Origin: Luidia sarsii
Lineage: Eukaryota > Echinodermata > Asteroidea > Paxillosida > Luidiidae
Assembly (NCBI GenBank): GCA_949987565.1
Contig: OX465102.1
Span: 10,236,212 to 10,300,211 of the forward strand
DNA length: 64,000 bases
Reading direction: 5' to 3'
Shown here: positions 57,401 to 64,000 of the stretch, in pieces
Position numbering within the stretch: the first letter of the stretch is position 1
Layout: every line of letters starts with the position of its first letter
Made by a program: the position numbers and the translations under genes
Notes under the pieces: generated by a model
What the model was told of the DNA's origin: nothing
Databases searched by the model: none
Seen by the model: only the letters and a program-made list of their open reading frames with translations

Positions 57401-60400
57401 ACGTGGTAGCTTGATGTTCCATGGGTCACAAATTGGACATGGTGTGAGTCTAAAGGGGATGTGTCATCCAAAAGCTGAAAACACAGGTTGGAGTTCTTTG
57501 TTGAAGTTGAAGCTTTGAATTTGTTTTCAAAATGTACTATGACATTCGAAACAAAGCCAAAGGCCTCCCATTTTGAGGCCTTTGAAACTTTGAAATGGAT
57601 GGAAATAAATGGAGACAAAGCCGGAGCCTGAGCCTAAGCCGGGTTTTGGAAAAGGGCCCTTATTACCGTACATCGAGCAGGGCAAACCCTTGTTGAATTC
57701 TGAATGGACTTCCTTAAACCCTGATCTCATCAGGCCGGCCGAGAGGGCAGGGAGAAGTACGGCTCCAGGAAGGGCCGTATGAACCCCAATGCCAGCACCA
57801 CCAACAAGGAGAAGAAGAAGAAGAAGCCATTCATGATGGTCCGTCAAAAGCTGGGCCTCAAGGCCAAGACCAAGCGCTCCTTCCGTGACAAGCAGGTACG
57901 GCGAACGCTGAAACGATGAACACAAATCGAGCCCCGCACCCTAGCAGGGACAGTTGACTTTTTGTTCGCAAAGGCCCCCACCTAAGGGGGCTGGATAGCT
58001 CAGGTGATAGAGCTCTGGTACCTGTATGTTAAACCACATTGCTTCTACCTGGTGCCTTAGTGCCAGCAAAGATAGTTGACTATTTGGGAAGGCCCCCACC
58101 TAAGGGGGCTGGATAGCTCAGGTGATAGAGCTCTGGTACCTGTATGTTAAACCACAGTGCTTATGCCTGGTGCCGTAGTGCCAGCAAAGATAGTTGACTA
58201 TTTGGGAAGGCCCCCACCTAAGTGGGCTGGATAGCTCAGGTGATAGAGCTCTGGTACCTGCATGTTAAACCACAGTGCTTCTACCTGGTGCCTTTGTGCC
58301 AGCAAAGATAGTTGACTATTTGGGAAGGCCCCCATCTAAGGGGGCTGGATAGCTCAGGTGATAGAGCTCTGGTACCTGTATGTTAAACCACAGTGCTTAT
58401 GCCTGGTGCCTTTGTGCCAGCAAAGATAGTTGACTATTTGGGAAGGCCCCCATCTAAGGGGGCTGGATAGCTCAGGTGATAGAGCTCTGGTACCTGTATG
58501 TTAAACCACAGTGCTTATGCCTGGTGCCTTTGTGCCAGCAAAGATAGTTGACTATTTGGGAAGGCCCCCACCTAAGGGGGCTGGATAGCTCAGGTGATAG
58601 AGCTCTGGTACCTGTATATTAAACCACAGTGCTTATGCCTGGTGCCTTTGTGCCAGCAAAGATAGTTGACTATTTGGGAAGGCCCCCATCTAAGGGGGCT
58701 GGATAGCTCAGGTGATAGAGCTCTGGTACCTGTATGTTAAACCACAGTGCTTATGACTGGTGCCTTAGTGCCAGCAAAGATAGTTGACTATTTGGGAAGG
58801 CCCCCACCTAAGGGGGCTGGATAGCTCAGGTGATAGAGCTCTGGTACCTGTATGTTAAACCACAGTGCTTCTGCCTGGTGCCTTTGTGCCAGCAAAGATA
58901 GTTGACTATTTTGGGAAGGCCCCCACCTAAGGGGCTGGATAGCTCTGATGGTAGAGCTCTGGTACCTGTATGTTAAACCACAGTGCTTATGCCTGGTGCC
59001 TTAGTGCCAGCAAAGATAGTTGACTATTTGGGAAGGCCCCCACCTAAGTGGGCTGGATAGCTCAGGTGATAGAGCTCTGGTACCTGTATGTTAAACCACA
59101 GTGCTTCTGCCTGGTGCCTTTGTGCCAGCAAAGATAGTTGACTATTTGGGAAGGCCCGCACCTAAGTGGGCTGGATAGCTCTGATGGTAGAGCTCTGGTA
59201 CCTGTATGTTAAACCACAGTACTTATGCCTGATGCCTTAGTGCCAGCAAAGATAGTTGACTATTTGGGAAGGCCCCCACCTAAGTGGGCTGGATAGCTCA
59301 GGTGATAGAGCTCTGGTACCTGTATGTTAAACCACAGTGCTTATGCCTGGTGCCTTAGTGCCAGCAAAGATAGTTGACTATTTGGGAAGGCCCCCACCTA
59401 AGTGGGCTGGATAGCTCAGGTGATAGAGCTCTGGTACTTGTATGTTAAACCACAGTGCTTCTGCCTGGTGCCTTTGTGCCAGCAAAGATAGTTGACTATT
59501 TGGGAAGGCCCCCACCTAAGTGGGCTGGATAGCTCTGATGGTAGAGCTCTGGTACCTGTATGTTAAACCACAGTACTTATGCCTGATGCCTTAGTGCCAG
59601 CAAAGATAGTTGACTATTTGGGAAGGCCCCCACCTAAGTGGGCTGGATAGCTCAGGTGATAGAGCTCTGGTACCTGTATGTTAAACCACAGTGCTTCTAC
59701 CTGGTGCCTTTGTGCCAGTAAAGATAGTTGACTATTTGGGAAGGCCCCCACCTAAGTGGGCTGGATAGCTCAGGTGATAGAGCTCTGGTACCTGTATGTT
59801 AAACCACAGTGCTTATGCCTGGTGCCTTAGTGCAAGCAAAGATAGTTGACTATTTGGGAAGGCCCCCACCTAAGTGGGCTGGATAGCTCAGGTGATAGAG
59901 CTCTGGTACCTGTATGTTAAACCACAGTGCTTATGCCTGGTGCCTTAGTGCCAGCAAAGATAGTTGACTATTTGGGAAGGCCCCCACCTAAGTGGGCTGG
60001 ATAGCTCAGGTGATAGAGCTCTGGTACTTGTATGTTAAACCACAGTGCTTCTGCCTGGTGCCTTTGTGCCAGCAAAGATAGTTGACTATTTGGGAAGGCC
60101 CCCACCTAAGTGGGCTGGATAGCTCTGATGGTAGAGCTCTGGTACCTGTATGTTAAACCACAGTACTTATGCCTGATGCCTTAGTGCCAGCAAAGATAGT
60201 TGACTATTTGGGAAGGCCCCCACCTAAGTGGGCTGGATAGCTCAGGTGATAGAGCTCTGGTACCTGTATGTTAAACCACAGTGCTTCTACCTGGTGCCTT
60301 TGTGCCAGTAAAGATAGTTGACTATTTGGGAAGGCCCCCACCTAAGTGGGCTGGATAGCTCAGGTGATAGAGCTCTGGTACCTGTATGTTAAACCACAGT

Positions 60401-63357
60401 GCTTATGCCTGGTGCCTTAGTGCAAGCAAAGATAGTTGACTATTTGGGAAGGCCCCCATCTAAGGGGGCTGGATAGCTCAGGTGATAGAGCTCTGGTACC
60501 TGTATGTTAAACCACAGTGCTTATGCCTGGTGCCTAAGTGCCAGCAAAGATAGTTGACTATTTGGGAAGGCCCCCGCCTAAGGGGGCTGGATAGCTCAGG
60601 TGATAGAGCTCTGGTACCTGTATGTTAAACCACAGTGCTTATGCCTGGTGCCTTAGTGCCAGCAAAGATAGTTGACTATTTGGGAAGGTCCCCACCTAAG
60701 GGGGCTGGATAGCTCAGGTGATAGAGCTCTGGTACCTGTATGTTAAACCACAGTGCTTATGCCTGGTGCCTTAGTGCCAGCAAAGATAGTTGACTATTTG
60801 GGAAGGTCCCCACCTAAGGGGGCTGGATAGCTCAGGTGATAGAGCTCTGGTACCTGTATGTTAAACCACAGTGCTTATGCCTGGTGCCTTAGTGCCAGCA
60901 AAGATAGTTGACTATTTGGGAAGGCCCCCACCTAAGGGGGCTGGATAGCTCAGGTGATAGAGCTCTGGTACCTGTATGTTAAACCACAGTACTTATGCCT
61001 GGTGCCTTAGTGCCAGCAAAGATAGTTGACTATTTGGGAAGGCCCCCACCTAAGGGGGCTGGATAGCTCAGGTGATAGAGCTCTGGTACCTGTATGTAAG
61101 GTTGTTCGATATTTCGATATATCGTGATATCGCGATATCGCTTTCCGGCGATTATCATATCGAGCGCATTTCAGGATATCGCGATATTTTCGATATCGCG
61201 ATATCGAAAAAAGTATCGCGATATCGAAAAAAAAATCTGGTTTCCCAACCCCATTATCGCCTGTCTGTGAGCTTGTATAGTGTGGCCATCAGAGAGATCT
61301 TGAAGGGCGATAAGCTTTCGTTCGTAAAAACAACGAAAAACCCGAAACAGCAAGGGGAGGGGAGCGCCAGCCAGCCATTTGACTCTTGCATTGCGCGCGG
61401 TCTCCACAAAGGCAATGCGTCGGCAATAGACCCACTGCAAGTGCAAGCTCACTTCCGGTGTTGGTAGCACACTTTTCGTACAGCGCGACCTCGGTACGCT
61501 GGGCACGCACAGCGACTCGTGTTTGGGCCATTTTCCCCCCATGTGGCCTACATAAGTTATCCGATCGTTTACAGTATTATCCAGGCTGCAAAAATTGCAG
61601 ATTCAATTTCCTACCGGTGTCTCCCAATGCAGCCAAATATAACGTAAAAATACATACTTTACATAATTATGTTTTAATCTCAGAAAATCAAAATCAAAAT
61701 CGAAGAGGAAAGGTGTTGGAAAAACGTCACTGTTCATAACCTACGTGCGACCTCTGATTTCTCGATCCTTCTATGTTGCTCTGGCATGGTACCCGCCACG
61801 CAGCTGTACTAAATGCACTTGTAAGGCAACGTACACCAGTTAAGTATGGCCAGGCCATTTGCACATCGTGTACATGTACACCAAAGTTCGGTGGACTTTT
61901 TTTTGGGGGGGGGGGGTTGCGTCGCGATCTATTCCAACGAATGATTCCAACTTGGACGTGTATACTAACTATCATTTTGCGGCGTGGATGAGAAAGGGTG
62001 AACTGTTGCTTTATTCTCCTTATTAGCAGTCCCCCCCCCCCCCACCAAAAAAAAAAAAAAGTACAGTAAACATTTTTCCAGTACGTATCCGTACGACCGA
62101 AAGGGACATCAGATTTTGTTCAAGGTGATCGTCATGCCGACGTAAATGTACTGATGGTTTGTCTCCCCTCATGAATATTAATCTGAAGACCCATTGGCTC
62201 TGGCCGGACATGTATTTGTGACGTCATATGTAAGCATCGAGTTGCTGAAAACCGCCTGGGATATCGTCTTTTTTTAATGTAATAACGTATTCTTAATAGA
62301 TCAACAAAAAATATTTTCGTTTTGGCGTATACTTTTAAAAAAGCGACCTGGGATAGTTGTTTTAATTTTTTTTCGTTGATAAATGAGGAGTTTAAGGGGG
62401 GGATAAACAATTGGTAACTATGGCTAAAAGTTAGATGCATTTGCTACATATAAGTTTCCGGCAATCACAGTATGTATTGAATAGAAATCCAGGTCACTAC
62501 CTTGACTTCCGCTTACGCACCAGATATCGCGATAATATCGAATATCGCGATATATTCCTGACGATATATCGAAACCAAAAATTCCGGATATCGAACAACC
62601 TTACCTGTATGTTAAACCACAGTGCTTATGATTGGTGCCTTAGTGCCAGCAAAGATAGTTGACTATTTGGGAAGGCCCCCACCTAAGTGGGCTGGATAGC
62701 TCAAGTGATAGAGCTCTGGTACCTGTATGTTAAACCACAGTGCTTATGCCTGGTGCCTAAGTGCCAGCAAAGATAGTTGACTATTTGGGAAGGCCCGCAC
62801 CTAAGTGGGCTGGATAGCTCAGGTGATAGAGCTCTGGTACCTGTATGTTAAACCACAGTACTTATGCCTGGTGCCTTTGTGCCAGCAAAGATAGTTGACT
62901 ATTTGGGAAGGCCCCCACCTAAGTGGGCTGGATAGCTCAGGTGATAGAGCTCTGGTACCTGTATGTTAAACCACAGTGCTTATGCCTGGTGCCTTTGTGC
63001 CAGCAAAGATAGTTGACTATTTTGGGAAGGCCCCCACCTAAGTGGGCTGGATAGCTCAGGTGATAGAGCTCTGGTACCTGTATGTTAAACCACAGTGCTT
63101 ATGCCTGGTGCCTTAGTGCTAGCAAAGATAGTTGACTATTTTGGGAAGGCCCCCACCTAAGGGGCTGGATAGCTCTGATGGTAGAGCTCTGGTATGTTAA
63201 TCCACTGTACTTCTGCCTGGTGCCTTCACCCCAGCAAAGGTACATATAGTTGACTATTTGGGAAGGCCCAAATATGAGTGAATTTGATGTCACTCATCTT
63301 TTTTTGATGCAGATTGCGCTCCGAGATTCTCTTCTGAAGAAGCAGAAACGCCGATGA
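42423..63357 (+). CDS. SDAD1: Protein SDA1 homologue (60S ribosome biogenesis)
   Basis: Complete gene, 18 exons, 2070 coding bases, 689 aa (human about 687). Exons: 42423-42512, 43381-43485, 44891-44989, 46211-46393, 47371-47471, 47913-47970, 48880-48954, 49703-49804, 50890-50959, 51765-51926, 52087-52222, 53038-53212, 53614-53731, 54251-54459, 56402-56496, 57218-57302, 57734-57895, 63313-63357. Every join keeps phase. Peptides matching the family: [17 protein letters not shown] at the start, [85 protein letters not shown], an acidic block (SDSDDSDGS), then basic nuclear-type stretches and the end [11 protein letters not shown]. Known role: nuclear assembly and export of pre-60S particles. 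Intron 13 has a GC donor. Confidence 0.96.
42801..42962. mobile_element. Foldback MITE (GTTACGGCAGTC family), copy 2
   Basis: Same ends as the element at 28241, inner core in reverse order (GCATTGCAGGCTGGT...GAGCTAAACATGCTGAC), so it is inserted in the opposite direction. Located in SDAD1 intron 1. Confidence 0.85.
44994..45460. mobile_element. PIF/Harbinger-like MITE, copy 2, inside a splice donor
   Basis: Ends AGCCGTGTCCGCACTGGACT and AGTCCAGTGCAGACGCGGCT, flanked by TAA on both sides (44991-44993, 45461-45463). It is the same family as 31555 but internally shorter and with a foreign-looking block at 45126-45215. The left TAA is positions +2 to +4 of the SDAD1 exon 3 donor. Confidence 0.9.
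46609..47245 (+). repeat. Minisatellite of 48/60-bp units
   Basis: Unit GTTGTTGATAAAGACGTGGA followed by TGATGTAGTTGATGAAGTAA and TTGGTTAC; in the longer units GAAGTAATTGGT is doubled. About a dozen units lie in SDAD1 intron 4. Unit lengths divisible by three leave long open frames of V/D-rich peptide on both strands, but no splice sites connect them. Confidence 0.85.
47610..47808. mobile_element. TTAA-type MITE (199 bp)
   Basis: Ends AGGCCCTATACAACATCGGG and, inverted, AGGCCCTATACAACATTGGT; left flank TTAA, right flank TTAT (one change). The ends resemble those of the 6-kb element at 6161. It lies in SDAD1 intron 5. Confidence 0.8.
48110..48189 (+). repeat. SINE A 3' part
   Basis: AGAGTGCTGGGATGTTAAAA...GTTCAAGTTCCAGTCCAGTC then TTTTCTTTGCCATTTTTCA, the B-box half and the common 3' tail. 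A short (TTGA)n run at 48085-48110 precedes it. Confidence 0.7.
48370..48840 (+). repeat. SINE A split by a TTAA MITE
   Basis: Left half 48370-48450 (leader, then GGTTAGCTCAGATG) and right half from 48786 (TTAAGCCAGAGGTCTCGGGG...TCAAGTC). The break is exactly at the TTAA of the anticodon region where the MITE 48451-48785 sits. Confidence 0.8.
48451..48785. mobile_element. TTAA-type MITE (335 bp) nested in a SINE
   Basis: Ends AGCCCCTACATAACATTGGT and, inverted, AGCCCCTACACAACATTGGT; TTAA on both sides (48447-48450, 48786-48789). A single-ended relative begins near 33500. Confidence 0.88.
49040..49166 (+). repeat. SINE A
   Basis: Leader TTTTGACTATTTGGGAAGGC, then TAGTTCAGATGGTACA...GAG, a short TACATGTA insertion in the D arm, and the intact B box GGTTCAAGTCC with TCCAGTCAAAG. 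Confidence 0.8.
49285..49408 (+). repeat. Penelope-terminus repeat with leader block
   Basis: TTTCAAACTGGCC...ACTAAAATGACC leader, followed by the forward motif GACCTGCTAGGATCGAAACG TCAGGCCCTCT. Similar blocks in the opposite direction lie at 46470-46578. Confidence 0.7.
49528..49667 (+). repeat. Dispersed repeat (TTACGAYGCAYC family)
   Basis: AATGGATTTCACAAAGCCTT...ACGATGGATAACCCATTGTG...GATGGGTTCAGTGAAATTGA. Same family as 34205. It stops about 35 bp upstream of SDAD1 exon 8. Confidence 0.7.
50098..50462 (+). repeat. SINE A split by another foldback element
   Basis: Left half 50098-50174 (GCAAAGACTAGTTGACTATT, GGCTCAGATGG) and right half 50418-50462 (TGGTATGCAATGCCAGGTTC, CCGGTCCAGTCAAAG). 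Joined, they give a normal SINE head. The inserted DNA is listed separately. Confidence 0.8.
50175..50417. mobile_element. Foldback MITE, GGGCCCAATTTCA ends
   Basis: Left GGGGCCAATTTCACTGAGCC...CTTAAGCG and right CGCTTAAGCGGCTCTATGAA ATTGGGCCC are inverted. It is inserted in the SINE at the TGG of GCTGGTATG. Half of a relative lies at 34150-34212 (TGAGCAGCTCTATGAAATTT). Confidence 0.8.
52318..52491. repeat. Inverted repeat of SINE B 3' sequence
   Basis: GAGGGTTTGCCCTGCTCAAC...GTGCTTTGCCC on the left and GGGCAAAGCAC...GAGCAGTGCAAACCCTC on the right; the same words end the SINE B copy at 56221. The centre is AAAAAGAAAAAAAAATCCC. Confidence 0.75.
52862..52957. repeat. Penelope-terminus inverted pair
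   Basis: Reverse copy (GGGCCTGACGTTTCGATCCT AGCAGGACC) directly followed by a forward copy (AAGGTCCTTCTAGGATCAAA ACGTC). Its leader block begins at 52830. Confidence 0.8.
53770..54235 (+). repeat. CACTCTGTACACTGTACATT minisatellite
   Basis: Irregular tandem copies of CACTCTGTACACTGTACATT CTGTGTGCC fill most of SDAD1 intron 13, the intron with the GC donor. Confidence 0.85.
54516..54941. mobile_element. hAT-like MITE candidate
   Basis: Left AGCAGGGTGACCAGGCGTCC and, inverted from the right, GGCAGCAAGGTCACCAGAAT. The left subterminal words (GGCGTCCAGTATTTCCCTGG, GTCCTGTATTT) resemble a widespread hAT-type family. No clear 8-bp duplication was found, so the class is tentative. Confidence 0.5.
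55049..55872. mobile_element. TA-flanked TIR element with internal tandem repeats
   Basis: Ends CCGTAAAATCCCGGGTACAA and, inverted, CCGTAAAATCCTGGGTATAA, flanked by TA (55047-55048, 55873-55874), as in Tc1/mariner-type insertion. Both ends also carry CCGTGTATAATGCGCACCCC. The centre has four or five diverged units of about 95 bp beginning GAGCCCAAGTTACCTCGC and ending in GGATGATC. Confidence 0.8.
56221..56375 (+). repeat. tRNA-derived SINE, family B
   Basis: GGTGGTCATGTGGTTAAGAT is an A-box-like start, GGTTCGAAACC a perfect B box, then CACCCGAGCTGCCTGG and a tail ending GAGCAGGGCAAACCCTCATT. Tail fragments recur at 30655, 44165, 52318, 52605 and 57670. Reverse head at about 39640-39710. Confidence 0.75.
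56641..56668 (+). repeat. (ACT)n microsatellite
   Basis: Nine near-perfect ACT/TAC units in the intron after SDAD1 exon 15. Confidence 0.9.
56801..57107. repeat. Inverted repeat with GAAACGTCGAGTTCC ends
   Basis: Left CTTTTGTGAGT...GGTTCTCAAAAC...CCGGAACTCGACGTTTC and right GAACATTGAGTTCCTCGGGT TCTTTTCAGAACC...ACTCACAAAAG. A shorter relative at 44595-44712 has CCTGAAGACGAACAG...CTGTTCGAAACGTCGAG. This is a second family with the same stem-GAAACGTC design as the Penelope-terminus motif. Confidence 0.7.
57960..61096 (+). repeat. 118-bp satellite, left block (about 27 units)
   Basis: Unit GGCTGGATAGCTCAGGTGAT AGAGCTCTGGTACCTGTATG TTAAACCACAG...GCCAGCAAAGATAGTTGACT ATTTGGGAAGGCCCCCACCT AAG, period 118 bp, over 90% identical between units. 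It is the leader plus the A-box half of SINE A; the B-box half is absent. A higher-order repeat of about 590 bp (five units) is visible: 59466-59840 recurs at 60056-60430. It lies in the last SDAD1 intron. Confidence 0.95.
61097..62603. mobile_element. hAT-like non-autonomous element (1507 bp)
   Basis: Perfect 16-bp ends TAAGGTTGTTCGATAT / inverse, with ATATCGCGATATCG subterminal repeats at both ends. The 8-bp duplication CCTGTATG (61089-61096 and 62604-62611) is typical of hAT elements, and TAAGGTTG fits hAT ends. Removing the element and one duplicate restores an exact 118-bp satellite unit. The interior has homopolymer G and C runs (61903-61918, 62032-62043) and no transposase; the short open frames are not convincing. 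Confidence 0.9.
62604..63262 (+). repeat. 118-bp satellite, right block (about 5 units)
   Basis: Continues the left block in register after the hAT-like element. The last unit is shortened and diverged (GGTATGTTAATCCACTGTAC). The array ends about 50 bp before the final SDAD1 exon. Confidence 0.95.
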
Positions 63358-63653
63358 GGGGCCCACCCCATCCCATCCCATCCCATCCGATGATGGGGAT
63401 CACGTTCTGGGCTGAGATGAAAAATTGCTGCTCGGAGCTCATCAAGCCAGGCCCCACGTGGCAGCTGAGCTCCTTTTGCTACAGCGATCCCTGCTGCTCA
63501 ACTCTTTGGCAATCCAGGGCCCAACCTTGTTGTGGTCCCCAGTGGCAGTGGCCGCTACAAACCCAATGCTGGGCCGCCAGAGTGGGTGGATTCACTAGCC
63601 GCACTGGCCAGCCCCAAATCTCACTGTGGGAAGCACTAGGTCCACTGTGCAGC

Positions 63654-63986
63654 AACGATCGTTGTAGCAATGAGTTCCTTTTACAAATACTGCCCTCTGT
63701 GTCGGAGAAAAATGTCACTCCCATGTTTTTTTTCCTCGTGGCACGATTGACGGATTGAGCCAAAACTGATGTATACATTGAGCATGACTAAAGTATGGAA
63801 GCGATTCATTGGCCTTCGCAAATGGTGTACCATATCGATACTTGGTCATACTCAATGTATATCGTACATACATTTTGGCTCAATCCCTCAACCACGTCAT
63901 GAGAAAGAAATGTGGGAGTGAATTTTTTTCTCAGATAAAGAGGGCGGTATTTGTAAAAGGAACTCGTTGTTTCCTGGAGCGATCGT
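63654..63986. mobile_element. Foldback element downstream of SDAD1
   Basis: Left arm CAACGATCGTTGTAGCAATG AGTTCCTTTTACAAATACTGCC and right arm GGCGGTATTTGTAAAAGGAACTCG...GCGATCGTTGG are inverted, with further paired words (GATTGAGCCAAAA / TTTTGGCTCAATC; ATACATTGAGCATGA / TCATACTCAATGTAT). It starts about 300 bp after the stop codon, so it probably lies in or near the 3' UTR. Confidence 0.8.
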
Positions 63987-64000
63987 TGGAAATTCAACAA

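Noticed and set aside
57990..61090. CRISPR-like array of direct repeats
   Set aside because: Units are contiguous 118-bp satellite monomers without unique spacers, in animal DNA.
61072..61739. Overlapping open frames of 117-131 aa inside the hAT-like element
   Set aside because: They start in satellite or ATATCG repeats, show no transposase motif, and overlap one another on both strands.
57983..63200. tRNA gene cluster
   Set aside because: Units have an A box and tRNA-like first half but no B box or acceptor closure, so they cannot fold as tRNA.

Overview
The window is animal nuclear DNA from an assembly (one run of exactly 200 N at 1603-1802). Genes are split into short exons by long, AT-rich, repeat-filled introns with GT-AG borders. 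The dense mixture of TIR mini-elements, tRNA-derived SINEs, TGTACA-rich tracts and Penelope-like remnants suggests a marine invertebrate deuterostome, possibly an echinoderm. That placement is an impression, not a proof.

Three protein genes lie head-to-tail on the plus strand. (1) 1-23354: the 3' part of a MCMDC2-like gene, a degenerate MCM/AAA+ protein of meiotic recombination; 16 exons were recovered, two stretches are missing, and the 5' end lies outside the window. (2) 27632-36241: a complete three-exon PGRMC-type gene (membrane-anchored cytochrome-b5-like haem protein, 176 aa). (3) 42423-63357: a complete SDAD1/SDA1 gene (60S ribosome biogenesis, 18 exons, 689 aa), whose exons join in frame throughout. 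A fourth, unrecognised acidic-protein gene is read on the minus strand inside a large MCMDC2 intron (8489-12612).

Much of the remaining DNA is mobile or repeated. A 6.0-kb TTAA-flanked TIR segment (6161-12174) sits at the exact centre of a 60-bp palindrome. Several foldback/TIR elements show 2-, 3-, 4- or 8-bp target duplications. A Penelope-like GIY-YIG remnant lies at 29215-29855, and about 17 copies of a short hammerhead-ribozyme-like motif are scattered through the window. SDAD1 introns hold two minisatellites and a ~32-copy 118-bp satellite built from half of a tRNA-SINE; the satellite is split by a 1507-bp hAT-like element with an 8-bp duplication.

The three plus-strand genes show no obvious functional link (meiosis, haem/sterol biology, ribosome assembly). 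The main biological interest is how mobile DNA has entered the genes, including one element that landed inside the splice donor of SDAD1 exon 3.
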